Shown here piece after piece: positions 24,284 to 32,644 of a DNA stretch of 64,000 nt. The notes beneath the pieces were generated by a model that was not told the origin of the DNA, ran no database searches, and saw only the letters and a program-made list of their open reading frames with translations. The DNA comes from Spirochaetota bacterium. Lineage in GTDB: Bacteria; Spirochaetota; UBA4802; JAKQUI01. Within the stretch, counting starts at the first letter, position 1. Every line of letters starts with the position of its first letter. The translations under genes were made by a program, and so were the position numbers. The DNA lies in NCBI GenBank assembly GCA_029562645.1, contig JAKQUI010000036.1, forward strand, positions 1 to 64,000. The letters are read 5' to 3'.

Positions 24284-25426
24284 ATGGAACGGAAGGAAAA
24301 CCTACAGGTCGTGGAGGACGGATCCGTCCGCCAGGAGGCGGGCGACGAGCTGAACTCCATTCGCGCACGCACCTTCAATCGCGAGTTGAGCGATCTTGTC
24401 GACCGCATCTACACGCACGAATCGTCGCACCGTGACCAATGTGATTTTGGAGAACGCCCCTCCGACGAAAAGATCCTGTACGATCTCCACGATCTCTTTT
24501 ACAAATCGACGAGCCTGTTGTACCATCGTCCATCCCGAAATGATTGCGATCCCGCCGAGTGCGGCGCCGGAGAATCGGATGTGCTGTTGCGGAGAATCGG
24601 CTCGGCGCTTCTTGAGATCGCGCATCCCCGCCACAGCATTCTCTCATTCGATTTTCTCGCGCAGTGCTTCCGTCCGGTCGTGGGCGCCCTCCGGGGAATC
24701 GATCCGGACAATGCCGTCATCGACTATACCGAACCGCTCTACCGGGATATTGTCGATAGCGCCACGGGGATCATCGTCTCTCCGGACGATATTCGACGCG
24801 ATCCCATGCTCGAAAAACGCCTCACAACATCTCTCACTGACGGCGGGGCATTGTACTTCGTTTCCGTTAAGCATCTTTTCATCTGGCTCAACCGAGAGGT
24901 GTTCCCTCGCGACATATCCTACGCCTATCTGTGGTTCCCCGCATCAATTTTGATGATTCAACTCGACCCGGCCGCGCCTGCCGGCACGAAACGCCTTTTC
25001 TCTGCAATTGCCGAGCGCTGCGCTCTCGAGTTGGTGCTGTATGACCAGATGGCGGTCGAGCGACTGCGATCCCTGGATTCGTCCGACACTGTAACCGTCC
25101 GTTCGCTCCAGGAATATTTGCATCATTATATGTCCCGGGTCGGCGGTAGCCCCATTTATTCCGTGCGGTTTTTCGAGCCCCGTTCCATCGAAACAGTTTT
25201 TCTGAGAAAGTATTTCATGTCGAAACTCAACACGATCGCATCCCTGCAAACCGTCGTCCTCAATCTGCTCGACGATCGCATTGTCATCTATCCGGGAGTC
25301 AACGAACTCGAGGCCATTGACGAACTCGTAGCCGATGTGACACACGACGGCGCGCTGGCCGAGGTTCAACTGATCGGTACCGGGAACCATCCGTCTCCTG
25401 GACCGATGCGTTCGAATGCATCGTGA
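24284..25426 (+). CDS. Conserved-looking protein of unknown function
   Basis: The 380-residue protein is soluble, with no signal peptide or membrane helix. An acidic, Cys-containing N-terminal part (NDCDPAECGAGESD) is followed by a globular region with a hydrophobic core (VKHLFIWLNREVFPRDISYA, YAYLWFPASILMIQLD). ATG 24284 lies 24 bases after the nadA stop, so the two are probably co-transcribed. The frame is open far upstream as a shadow of nadA. I recognise no family and assign no function. Confidence 0.6.
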   Translation: MERKENLQVVEDGSVRQEAGDELNSIRARTFNRELSDLVDRIYTHESSHRDQCDFGERPSDEKILYDLHDLFYKSTSLLYHRPSRNDCDPAECGAGESDVLLRRIGSALLEIAHPRHSILSFDFLAQCFRPVVGALRGIDPDNAVIDYTEPLYRDIVDSATGIIVSPDDIRRDPMLEKRLTTSLTDGGALYFVSVKHLFIWLNREVFPRDISYAYLWFPASILMIQLDPAAPAGTKRLFSAIAERCALELVLYDQMAVERLRSLDSSDTVTVRSLQEYLHHYMSRVGGSPIYSVRFFEPRSIETVFLRKYFMSKLNTIASLQTVVLNLLDDRIVIYPGVNELEAIDELVADVTHDGALAEVQLIGTGNHPSPGPMRSNAS

Positions 25427-25465
25427 TGAAACGAACGGACGCGATACTGTGTTTCGGATGACGGC

Positions 25466-26662
25466 ATGACACGCTTCCATTCCGCTATCACTCTTATCGG
25501 AATACTGATGACGCTGTGCGCGCCATTCGGCGAGCGCCTCTTCGCATCGGGAAATATCGGCACCTCCGGTGCGCAATTTCTTGAAATCGGGGTTGGAAGC
25601 CGCCCGCTGGGCATGGGAGAAGCCTTCACCGCGGCCGCCAATGACATCAACACGCTGTACTACAACCCGGCCGGCCTGGGAACACTGAAATACCCGATGC
25701 TGTCGCTCATGCACCAGGAGCTCATTCTCGATTCCCGTTTCGAAAATATTAGCGCGGCATTTCCGGTGTACAAGGGTTTCATGGGCCTCTCGAGCTCGGT
25801 CTTCTGGGTCGAACCGTTCGATAAAATCGACATCGACGGCAACGAGGTCGGCAAGGTTGAGTTTTACAATGCCTGCGCGACTGTTGGATACGGACTGTCG
25901 CTTGGTTTCATGGAGGTCGGCGGGTCGCTGAAATACATCTATCAGAGGATAGACGTCTTCACGTTCCATTCGGCGGCTGTCGATATCGGAATCCTGAAAC
26001 GCCTGTACATGTACTCGCCCTTCGATGCGCCCGTTCGTAATTTTGCGGTCGGGCTCTCGGTCCTCAATCTGGGGACCAAGGCCAAGGACGACGACCTGCC
26101 GCGCATGATGCGTCTCGGCGCTTCGTATCATCTCACAAAGTGGTTTGGCCTGTATGTTGATCTTATCCAGAACATCATGGATTCCTCCGACCTGTATGAC
26201 TTCACGTACGGATTCAGCGAGAGCTTCCGAATCAATACCGGCGTCGAATTGACATTTTTCGACATTTTATCCCTCAGGGGCGGCTATCGGTTTAACGATG
26301 CCGGCACCTATTCCTTCGGGCTGGGATTCAATTATGCGATTAAAGGCATATCATTCGCCATCGACACCTCGTATTCCGACACCGGCATCTTCGGACCCGT
26401 ATATTCGTTCTCCGTATCGTTCAAGCTCATCCCGCACGTGATCACCGTCGAGGACCGCGAAAAGGCCGAGATCCACTATCGCCGCGGCATCAAGTACTAT
26501 ATCGCGAACGAAATCGACGCGGCCATCGAGGAATTCAATCAGTGCAAAAAATACGATCCCTACCATAAGAACGTCCGTGAGAAGATCGACGACCTCGAGC
26601 GACTGAAAAAACTCCAGAAAGAAAACGAGGAATTGGAGCAGGAACTCCGAAAAACGGAATAG
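25466..26662 (+). CDS. PorV/PorQ (UPF0164)-type outer-membrane beta-barrel with TPR tail
   Basis: The 398-residue protein has a signal peptide (cleavage after about RLFAS), then the characteristic start GTSGAQFLEIGVGSRPLGMG and AFTAAANDINTLYYNPAGLG, as in PorV/UPF0164 and FadL-like barrels of spirochaetes and Bacteroidetes. Alternating beta strands follow to about 325. The C-terminus is a TPR-like pair (AEIHYRRGIKYYIANEIDAA and FNQCKKYDPYHKNV) ending in a charged coiled coil. PorV proteins act in surface export in Bacteroidetes; the spirochaete relatives are poorly known. It is the third gene after nadA. Confidence 0.8.
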   Translation: MTRFHSAITLIGILMTLCAPFGERLFASGNIGTSGAQFLEIGVGSRPLGMGEAFTAAANDINTLYYNPAGLGTLKYPMLSLMHQELILDSRFENISAAFPVYKGFMGLSSSVFWVEPFDKIDIDGNEVGKVEFYNACATVGYGLSLGFMEVGGSLKYIYQRIDVFTFHSAAVDIGILKRLYMYSPFDAPVRNFAVGLSVLNLGTKAKDDDLPRMMRLGASYHLTKWFGLYVDLIQNIMDSSDLYDFTYGFSESFRINTGVELTFFDILSLRGGYRFNDAGTYSFGLGFNYAIKGISFAIDTSYSDTGIFGPVYSFSVSFKLIPHVITVEDREKAEIHYRRGIKYYIANEIDAAIEEFNQCKKYDPYHKNVREKIDDLERLKKLQKENEELEQELRKTE

Positions 26663-26691
26663 CGGACGACCCCCCGACGCGCAATATTTGC

Positions 26692-26718
26692 TTGACAGGG
26701 TTTCTTCGATCGTATAGT
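26692..26718 (+). promoter_or_regulatory. Probable promoter of the TMEM43-like gene
   Basis: TTGACA (26692-26697) is followed by TATAGT (26713-26718), a spacing of 15 bases, which is short. A shifted -10 box (TAGTAC) would give 17. It lies about 70 bases before the ATG in a gap with no other purpose. Confidence 0.45.
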
Positions 26719-26786
26719 ACTTTCACGATTCGACATGGACCCGAGGATTCCATGAAATCAAACATATAGCACACAAGGAGGATGAC

Positions 26787-27962
26787 ATGGCATTTGATCA
26801 CTACGAATTAACCGACCTTCCCGTCGGCGACGACGAGGACTACGACAGCAGCGACTCTTCGGATTCTGACGATCTCGAGAGTGGCACCACGGTACAGGGC
26901 GCCGGTTCACAATTCGTCGATTCGGTAAAGGGAATGCTGGTCGGCGTACTGCTGTTTCTTGCATCGTTCGTAATCCTTTTCAAGTTCGCATCCTGCGGCG
27001 AAAAGGGGAAAATGGCCGGCAAGGCCGTTCCCATCGAGCAGGCGCAAGAGAACGGGTTTGCATATATTTCCGGCGTGCCGGTCGTGGACGAGATCGGCGA
27101 TGGCGCCACCCTTCAAAAGGGTAAATACATTCGCATCAACAAGAATGTCGAGTATTACGCAGTTGTAACGAGTGAGAAATCATCGACTAAGAAAGAAGGC
27201 ACCAAGAAGATTACTGAAAAATGGCATGAGTATTCACTCGAGTGGACCTCGAGTCCCAAGCCCATAAAACTCCAGTATAAAAAGGACAAGCGCAAATGGG
27301 AGCAGTTCGCCAGCCAGAACGGCCTGCCGATGGATTATCGGAGCGTGAATAATCCGGTCGTCGCGTCGGGCGAAAAAACATCTGAAACGATCAACACGAT
27401 CAAGCTCGAGGTGAGCGGCTACACCATTCCCGCGCAGAGCGTTGCCTTCAAGGACGGCTCGAAGGACATCGGAATCGTCAACGTCAAGGGCGACAAGGAC
27501 AAGGCGAAGGTCGGCGACAAGCGCATCCGCTACTCCGCGTATCCGGCCGACACTCAGTTCACCTTCCTCGGCGACAAGAAAGGGAAAACGCTCATGACGC
27601 ATGCGTTCGGGAATCGCGGCGCCTCCATCGAGGCCTCGACCGGCGACATCAACAAGCTCATCGGCGACCTCAAGTCCGAAGACAGCATGATCTGGTGGGC
27701 CGGCCTCATCATCGGCTTCATTTGCATGGCGGCAGGACTCAACGGTATGGTCGGTCCTCTCACCACGCTGCTCGATTTCATCCCGTACGTGGGCGAATTC
27801 GGCGCCGGCGCGATTCGGTTCGTTCTCACGCTGGTCGCGGCGATCATCTCGATCGTCTTCTACCTGCTGGTGTACTACTGGTGGATCGTCCTCATCATCG
27901 TCGCGGGCGTTGTCGGTTTCCTCATCTATCGCAAGAAAATGGCGAAACCCGCTGCAGCCTAA
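26787..27962 (+). CDS. TMEM43 (LUMA)-family membrane protein
   Basis: The 391-residue protein has an acidic cytoplasmic tail, a first helix (about 50-70, MLVGVLLFLASFVILFKFAS), a large loop of about 240 residues, and three closely packed C-terminal helices (MIWWAGLIIGFICMAAGLN, IRFVLTLVAAIISIVFYLLV, IVLIIVAGVVGFLIYRKKM). The block MVGPLTTLLDFIPYVGEFGA before the penultimate helices is typical of TMEM43. Human TMEM43 lies in the inner nuclear membrane; bacterial homologues are uncharacterised. AAGGAGG precedes the ATG and a clean terminator follows, so it is a single-gene unit. Confidence 0.75.
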   Translation: MAFDHYELTDLPVGDDEDYDSSDSSDSDDLESGTTVQGAGSQFVDSVKGMLVGVLLFLASFVILFKFASCGEKGKMAGKAVPIEQAQENGFAYISGVPVVDEIGDGATLQKGKYIRINKNVEYYAVVTSEKSSTKKEGTKKITEKWHEYSLEWTSSPKPIKLQYKKDKRKWEQFASQNGLPMDYRSVNNPVVASGEKTSETINTIKLEVSGYTIPAQSVAFKDGSKDIGIVNVKGDKDKAKVGDKRIRYSAYPADTQFTFLGDKKGKTLMTHAFGNRGASIEASTGDINKLIGDLKSEDSMIWWAGLIIGFICMAAGLNGMVGPLTTLLDFIPYVGEFGAGAIRFVLTLVAAIISIVFYLLVYYWWIVLIIVAGVVGFLIYRKKMAKPAAA

Positions 27963-27982
27963 TCTACTGAATCAGGTATGAT

Positions 27983-28012
27983 AAAAAAACCCGGCTCTCG
28001 CCGGGTTTTTTT
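27983..28012 (+). terminator. Rho-independent terminator
   Basis: CCCGGC (27990-27995) pairs with GCCGGG (28000-28005) around TCTC, flanked by A7 and T7 tracts, so it could work in both directions. It ends the TMEM43-like unit. Confidence 0.85.
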
Positions 28013-28084
28013 ATTTGTGACATCATCCTCGTTCTGCCGATACGTAATACAGGAATGGAATACTCTTGTATGCACCGGTGTGGC

Positions 28085-28834
28085 ATGAAACGAATAGTTG
28101 CATCATCCATCGCAATCGCAGCAATACTGATGTCCCTTGTCGCGCCGATACGGGCCCAGGAGAACTACATCCGTACAACTGAGGTCATCGACACGCCAAC
28201 TGCGTTTACGCTGGAAAAGGGCAATTACCATCTCTCGTTTCTCGGATATGACAACGGGGGCCTGGCGTTCAAGACCTATATGGGGCTTAACGACAACATC
28301 TACCTCGGCGCCGCCTTCGACGTCCAGAACGCGATCGGGCGAGAACGCGCGCAACCGAACGTTCCTGGGATTGTCGCGAAGATAAAGTTTACAGACGGAT
28401 GGGAGCAATTTCCGATATCATTCGCTGTTGGATATGACACATTCTACATCGGCAATGACGGAAAAACACGGAACGAGCAAAACGAACTGAACCAGATGAT
28501 CTATGGCCCGTATTTCGTGGTCACCAAACCCATATATCTCTTCGACGATGAGCAGCACGTCAATTTTGGCATGCGCGTTCCTACCCAACCGTACTATGTC
28601 CCCGATAACGCCAGCTACTTCATTTCGATTGACGTTCCGATGGGTGAGTATTTCATGTTCAAGGCCGAGGGAGAGCGGATTTATTACGATTTCACCCGAC
28701 CGAACGAATGGCTCCTCAATTTTGGCATTCGCTATACCTACATGCGCCATTTTAGCATCGAATTCGACATCATCCTTCAAAGCGGCGAGCAGGGAAACCG
28801 TATTCTGAAAATTGAATACACCGATCACTTCTAG
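28085..28834 (+). CDS. Outer-membrane beta-barrel-like protein of unknown function
   Basis: The 249-residue protein has a signal peptide (MKRIVASSIAIAAILMSLVA, cleavage after about PIRA) and an alternating hydrophobic pattern of amphipathic strands to the end (for example HLSFLGYDNGGLAFKTYMGL, YLGAAFDVQNA and WLLNFGIRYTYMRHFSIEFD). It probably forms a small barrel of about ten to twelve strands, but no named family is recognised. ATG 28085 is preferred over 28055 because it starts directly at the signal peptide. The last residues (IEYTDHF) end in Phe, as many outer-membrane proteins do. Confidence 0.6.
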   Translation: MKRIVASSIAIAAILMSLVAPIRAQENYIRTTEVIDTPTAFTLEKGNYHLSFLGYDNGGLAFKTYMGLNDNIYLGAAFDVQNAIGRERAQPNVPGIVAKIKFTDGWEQFPISFAVGYDTFYIGNDGKTRNEQNELNQMIYGPYFVVTKPIYLFDDEQHVNFGMRVPTQPYYVPDNASYFISIDVPMGEYFMFKAEGERIYYDFTRPNEWLLNFGIRYTYMRHFSIEFDIILQSGEQGNRILKIEYTDHF

Positions 28835-28957
28835 TACACGACACATCGCCCTTTTTATACAAAAAAAGCGTATAACACTTGCAATTATTGGCTACATTTG
28901 TATTGTGTTGCCTTCAAAATGATTGCGCCTCTGCGCTTGATGCAACACGAATAATAG

Positions 28958-29818
28958 ATGAAAGCTCCCATTTCTAGACTCAAAGAGCTTTTTGCGAAAT
29001 ATCCGAGTGAGTTTCGTTGCGCATATTTCAACGAACTGAAACTTGATCGCATACACTGTGCGGCAGGGAATGATGTAACGCCATCGGATCTTTCCCGGCT
29101 CTCCGATCTTGGCTTTCAGGAAATTGAGATCATCTACAATGTTACCGTGTACGAGTATTTCCATAACGCGTTTCCGGCGGAATACCGGAAGGGGAGCCTC
29201 CGTCTCGACTTTTTCGAGATCGACCGCATGCTCGAGGAACTCGACACGATAAATGGTCTATCAAAACGAAAGCGTTATTTTATCGTCATCGGCGACATTT
29301 ACGGCGTGGACTCGAAAACCGGGAGCGATATCATCGTGATACGCCACGGCGAAAAGATCGATTATAAAAAATGGAACTCGATCAAGCGATATATCGACAA
29401 GAATCAACGCTTCTTTTGCCGCCCTTCCGAGAACGGGATAATTCTCTTTGTGAGCTTCAAACCCGAAAACGGGAGCACCTATGTCGAGAAGTTCTGGAAA
29501 CATACCGACCTCATTACGGCGATGGTCTCGCGCCGCAAGGACATGAGAATCGACATTTCGTCCGATTTCATCCCCGAGGAGGACGTGATCTCCGTCACCG
29601 ATCCCGGTAAACTGCTCGAAGAATATATCCGCTCGAATGCGCGATTGATCATAATCGGTGAATCGATCACCCCATCCTACCGCGAGGCGTTGATGCGGGT
29701 AAAGGAGTACGACCGCTTTGTCCGCATGATGGTGGTGCCCTCAATCGATCCGACGACGATCGACCATTTTCTCATGCAAGTAAAAATGATGTACAATTCG
29801 AATCGCTGGAACAAATAG
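28958..29818 (+). CDS. Soluble protein of unknown function (pair member 1)
   Basis: The 286-residue protein has no signal peptide or membrane helix. It looks like two mixed alpha/beta halves (KAPISRLKELFAKYPSEFRC..., then a central segment with KRKRYFIVIGDIYGVDSKTG and a C-terminal ENARLIIIGESITPSYREAL-like segment). TTGCAA (28879-28884) with TATTGT (28901-28906) may be its promoter, spacing 16. It is 17 bases from the next unknown gene and probably co-transcribed with it. No family recognised. Confidence 0.55.
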   Translation: MKAPISRLKELFAKYPSEFRCAYFNELKLDRIHCAAGNDVTPSDLSRLSDLGFQEIEIIYNVTVYEYFHNAFPAEYRKGSLRLDFFEIDRMLEELDTINGLSKRKRYFIVIGDIYGVDSKTGSDIIVIRHGEKIDYKKWNSIKRYIDKNQRFFCRPSENGIILFVSFKPENGSTYVEKFWKHTDLITAMVSRRKDMRIDISSDFIPEEDVISVTDPGKLLEEYIRSNARLIIIGESITPSYREALMRVKEYDRFVRMMVVPSIDPTTIDHFLMQVKMMYNSNRWNK

Positions 29819-29835
29819 GACTCGAGGAGCGGCCC

Positions 29836-30759
29836 GTGAAAAAGAAATCCACCAAGACGTCATTGTTCCACTATTTCAAGGAGGTTGACTCGTCGGCTGA
29901 CCGCCCGCTCCACGAATCGACCGACGACATTACCGACAGCCTCGGTTTTTACGCGTTCTCGAAAAAAACCGAATCGCGTTTTCTCAATCGTTTCAGCGAT
30001 GCCGACATCATGCGTATCATGAAAAAAGTCGATTTGCTCGACCACCTCTCCGCCAAGGGGTTCGACCGCATCATGGTTCGCATCGAGCGGGACGAGGCGC
30101 TGGTAAACTATCTTAAGATATACGACAGCGACATTTCTCCCGACCGCCTGCTGATAGATCTTCGGCTCACGGAGTCGAAGTTCATTCCCGAGCGGGGGAC
30201 ATTCGACTCGAAGAACGATTTCAGCGCGCTCGACATGATCGTTATCGAATGGCTTTCGATACAAAACCCGTCAACGGAATTCCCTTCGGACAAACCGCAA
30301 CTTCCGGGCCAGCGGCGTCCCGGCCTTGGCGCCCTGAAATTCATGATGGAAATGATGTACCTGGTCGCCAAGGAAGTCATACGGGACGGGTTCCTCGACA
30401 TCCCCGATCACATGCACGGCGCGATCATGTATTCCTCCAAGTTCAAATTTTTCAATCCCATCCACGAAGCGATCCTGCGTGCGATCCTTCGCGATTTGAG
30501 CGCCTATTCGCTTTCCGATGTATCCTGGGGGATGATCACCAATACCGTGATCGACCGTCAAACCGGAGGCCCACAGGCATACAAGCCGACCGAGCAGATT
30601 TTCGCCGTGTCACGCCGTCTTCGAAATTATTTTTCATCGCGCGACTACATCAAGCGGTTTAAAGAGGAATACAAGAAGCGCAAGTATCACATGGACTACG
30701 AACGAATGTGCGAACTGCGGGCGAATATTTTAAAGGATAAAAGCGTGGTGGATCTTTAA
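29836..30759 (+). CDS. Soluble protein of unknown function (pair member 2)
   Basis: The 307-residue protein starts at GTG 29836 with GAGGAG upstream. It is charged and predicted mainly helical, with MRIMKKVDLLDHLSAKGFDR and the conserved-looking FKFFNPIHEAILRAILRDLS. There is no signal peptide, helix or catalytic motif. Its stop overlaps the stop of the convergent flagellar-chaperone-like gene by three bases. Function unknown. Confidence 0.55.
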   Translation: MKKKSTKTSLFHYFKEVDSSADRPLHESTDDITDSLGFYAFSKKTESRFLNRFSDADIMRIMKKVDLLDHLSAKGFDRIMVRIERDEALVNYLKIYDSDISPDRLLIDLRLTESKFIPERGTFDSKNDFSALDMIVIEWLSIQNPSTEFPSDKPQLPGQRRPGLGALKFMMEMMYLVAKEVIRDGFLDIPDHMHGAIMYSSKFKFFNPIHEAILRAILRDLSAYSLSDVSWGMITNTVIDRQTGGPQAYKPTEQIFAVSRRLRNYFSSRDYIKRFKEEYKKRKYHMDYERMCELRANILKDKSVVDL

Positions 30760-31199
30760 TCGATCGACAGCGATATGATGCGCTGAATTTCCCGAATGCT
30801 CTTTCCGAGCTCGTCCTGGGATCGGGACATCATTTCGATCGTCTTTTCACGCTCTTCACTCAGCGAAGAAAACGCCTCTCGTATCTTCGCCATGAGCAAA
30901 CGGCATTCGGCAACTGATTCGTCGCTGGTCCCGTCAATGAAATCACGAAACCGATGATGCTCGATACCCAGTACGCGTATCAGCGAATCGCGGGCCGAGC
31001 CGATATCGAATACAATCGTCTGAAGTCGGCCAATCTCGACCTCTTCGATTCGAATGAGGTCATTGAACCGTTCAATTTGGTTGGATTCGATGGCATACCG
31101 CTTTGCCGATTCCGCATCTCGGAGCGCATATACCAACGTTAATTCTGTGCGGAGAGCTCCGCCAAGGTCGCGAAAGAGGCGGTCGACATCATCCCTCAA
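30756..31199 (-). CDS. Coiled-coil protein, possible FlgN-like flagellar chaperone
   Basis: The 147-residue all-helical protein (DRLFRDLGGALRTELTLVYA, IRIEEVEIGRLQTIV, SLSEEREKTIEMMSRSQDE) has size and composition like FlgN-type chaperones, which escort hook-associated proteins. The start at TTG 31199 is preferred because the frame overlaps the fliS stop by 11 bases and further upstream codons are shadows of fliS. Being directly downstream of fliS supports a flagellar role. Sequence similarity is too weak to assign by eye. Confidence 0.45.
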   Translation of the reverse strand: MRDDVDRLFRDLGGALRTELTLVYALRDAESAKRYAIESNQIERFNDLIRIEEVEIGRLQTIVFDIGSARDSLIRVLGIEHHRFRDFIDGTSDESVAECRLLMAKIREAFSSLSEEREKTIEMMSRSQDELGKSIREIQRIISLSID

Positions 31200-31620
31200 T
31201 ACTGAAGGTCCCCTTTGCCGCGGCGAATTTGTCCGTCTTGGTTTCTTTGGCGGAGATTTTATCCCACGCATCCCTGAGCTCTTTGACGTGCGTGACGACT
31301 TCCGTCAATATCTCCGCGTCTTTTTTTATGTTCGCCTCGAGAAGTCTTTTCTTGAAATAGACGTACAAATTGAAAAGATTGTTTGAAATTTCTCCGCCTT
31401 CGTTGATGTTCAACGCAAGCATGAGTTCGGTGATGATGTCCTGCGCCCGGATGATATTCGCATTGACCACGTCGTAGGTGCGCGGATTCATGTTGTCGAT
31501 CGCGACGCCGAGGAACTTGACGATCCCATCGTACAGCATGACGATGAGCTTCCCCTGGTTTGCGGTGTTTATTTCCGTTTTTTTGTATTCCTCGTACGGG
31601 CTTTTCCTGGGGACTGCCAT
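31189..31620 (-). CDS. fliS: Flagellar secretion chaperone FliS
   Basis: The 143-residue protein matches FliS in length and pattern: YEEYKKTEINTANQGKLIVM with the conserved LIxMLYDGxxxF block (LIVMLYDGIVKFL), then IIRAQDIITELMLALNINEG, GGEISNNLFNLYVYFKKRL and AEILTEVVTHVKELRDAW. FliS holds flagellin in the cytoplasm before export by the flagellar type III apparatus. It starts at ATG 31620 with GGAGG upstream and couples to the next gene by overlap. No flagellin or filament gene is in the window. Confidence 0.85.
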   Translation of the reverse strand: MAVPRKSPYEEYKKTEINTANQGKLIVMLYDGIVKFLGVAIDNMNPRTYDVVNANIIRAQDIITELMLALNINEGGEISNNLFNLYVYFKKRLLEANIKKDAEILTEVVTHVKELRDAWDKISAKETKTDKFAAAKGTFSIEG

Positions 31621-31722
31621 GCAAACCTCCGGGTATCCTACGGGTGACTCGGTACTGTATACAGTATCGAGCGAACGACGCGTATTCTTGACTCAAAATA
31701 CACTCGGCGTCTTCTCACGCCG

Positions 31723-32628
31723 TTATTGGAGACATCCGCTGATGCGATTGAGGATCTCCTCGTATTTATCCCTTGTTTTTTCCACTACCTCGTCGGGGAG
31801 GGGGGGCGGCGGGGAGTTCTTGTTCCAGGTCGTCGTGTCGAGATAGTCCCGGATGAACTGCTTGTCGAAGCTCACGGGCGAGGCGCCGACCTGGTACTGT
31901 GATTCGTCCCAGAAGCGCGAGCTATCGGGCGTCAGGACCTCGTCGATGAGGATGATCTCGTTTCCGAGAAATCCGAACTCAAATTTGGTGTCGGCGAGAA
32001 TGATGTTCGCGCGACGAAGCGCATCACGACCAAACTCATACAGGCGCAATGTCAGATCCCCAAGGCGCTCCGCGATGAACGGGTCGATCTTTTTTTTCAT
32101 ATCGGCGAGCGATACGTTGATGTCATGACCGCTCTTTGCTTTCGTCGCCGGGGTAAAGAGCGGGGAGGGCAGCTTTTCCGCCATGCGCAACCCGTCGGGG
32201 AGAGATACGCCGCACACCTTTCCGGTTTTCTGATAGTCCTGCCATCCGCTTCCGATGATATATCCGCGCGCGACGCATTCAAAATCGATTCGATCGGTTC
32301 GCTTAACGATTACGGAACGATCCGCAAGCTGCTCCGGGTGGTCTCGATACGGCGCGGGGAAATTCGCAACGTGTGTTTCGACAATATGGTGCTTCACGAA
32401 ACCGATCTTCGAGAACCACATGTTCGATATTGTGTTGAGGATGATGCCCTTGCCCGGGATTCCGTTCGGGAACACATGGTCGAAGGCCGATATGCGATCC
32501 GTCGAGACGATGCACAGGTGGTCCCGGTCAACCTCGTACACATCACGCACCTTGCCGCTGAAGAGCTTTTTGCCGTTGGGGATGTTCGTTTCCATGACAA
32601 CGGCACGGGGAATATTTGCTTTTTTCAT
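31723..32628 (-). CDS. purC: SAICAR synthetase (PurC)
   Basis: The 301-residue ATP-dependent enzyme joins CAIR with aspartate in purine synthesis. Motifs visible: FSGKVRDVYEVDRDHLCIV (nucleotide-binding GKVRD), STDRISAFDHVFPNGIPGKG, ECVARGYIIGSGWQDYQKTG, IILADTKFEFGFLGNE and IDEVLTPDSSRFW. Length fits the long (yeast-like) PurC type common in several bacterial groups. It lies 16 bases downstream of gatB on the same strand, so the two probably share a transcript. Confidence 0.95.
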   Translation of the reverse strand: MKKANIPRAVVMETNIPNGKKLFSGKVRDVYEVDRDHLCIVSTDRISAFDHVFPNGIPGKGIILNTISNMWFSKIGFVKHHIVETHVANFPAPYRDHPEQLADRSVIVKRTDRIDFECVARGYIIGSGWQDYQKTGKVCGVSLPDGLRMAEKLPSPLFTPATKAKSGHDINVSLADMKKKIDPFIAERLGDLTLRLYEFGRDALRRANIILADTKFEFGFLGNEIILIDEVLTPDSSRFWDESQYQVGASPVSFDKQFIRDYLDTTTWNKNSPPPPLPDEVVEKTRDKYEEILNRISGCLQ

Positions 32629-32644
32629 GATTCCGTTCCGGGAT

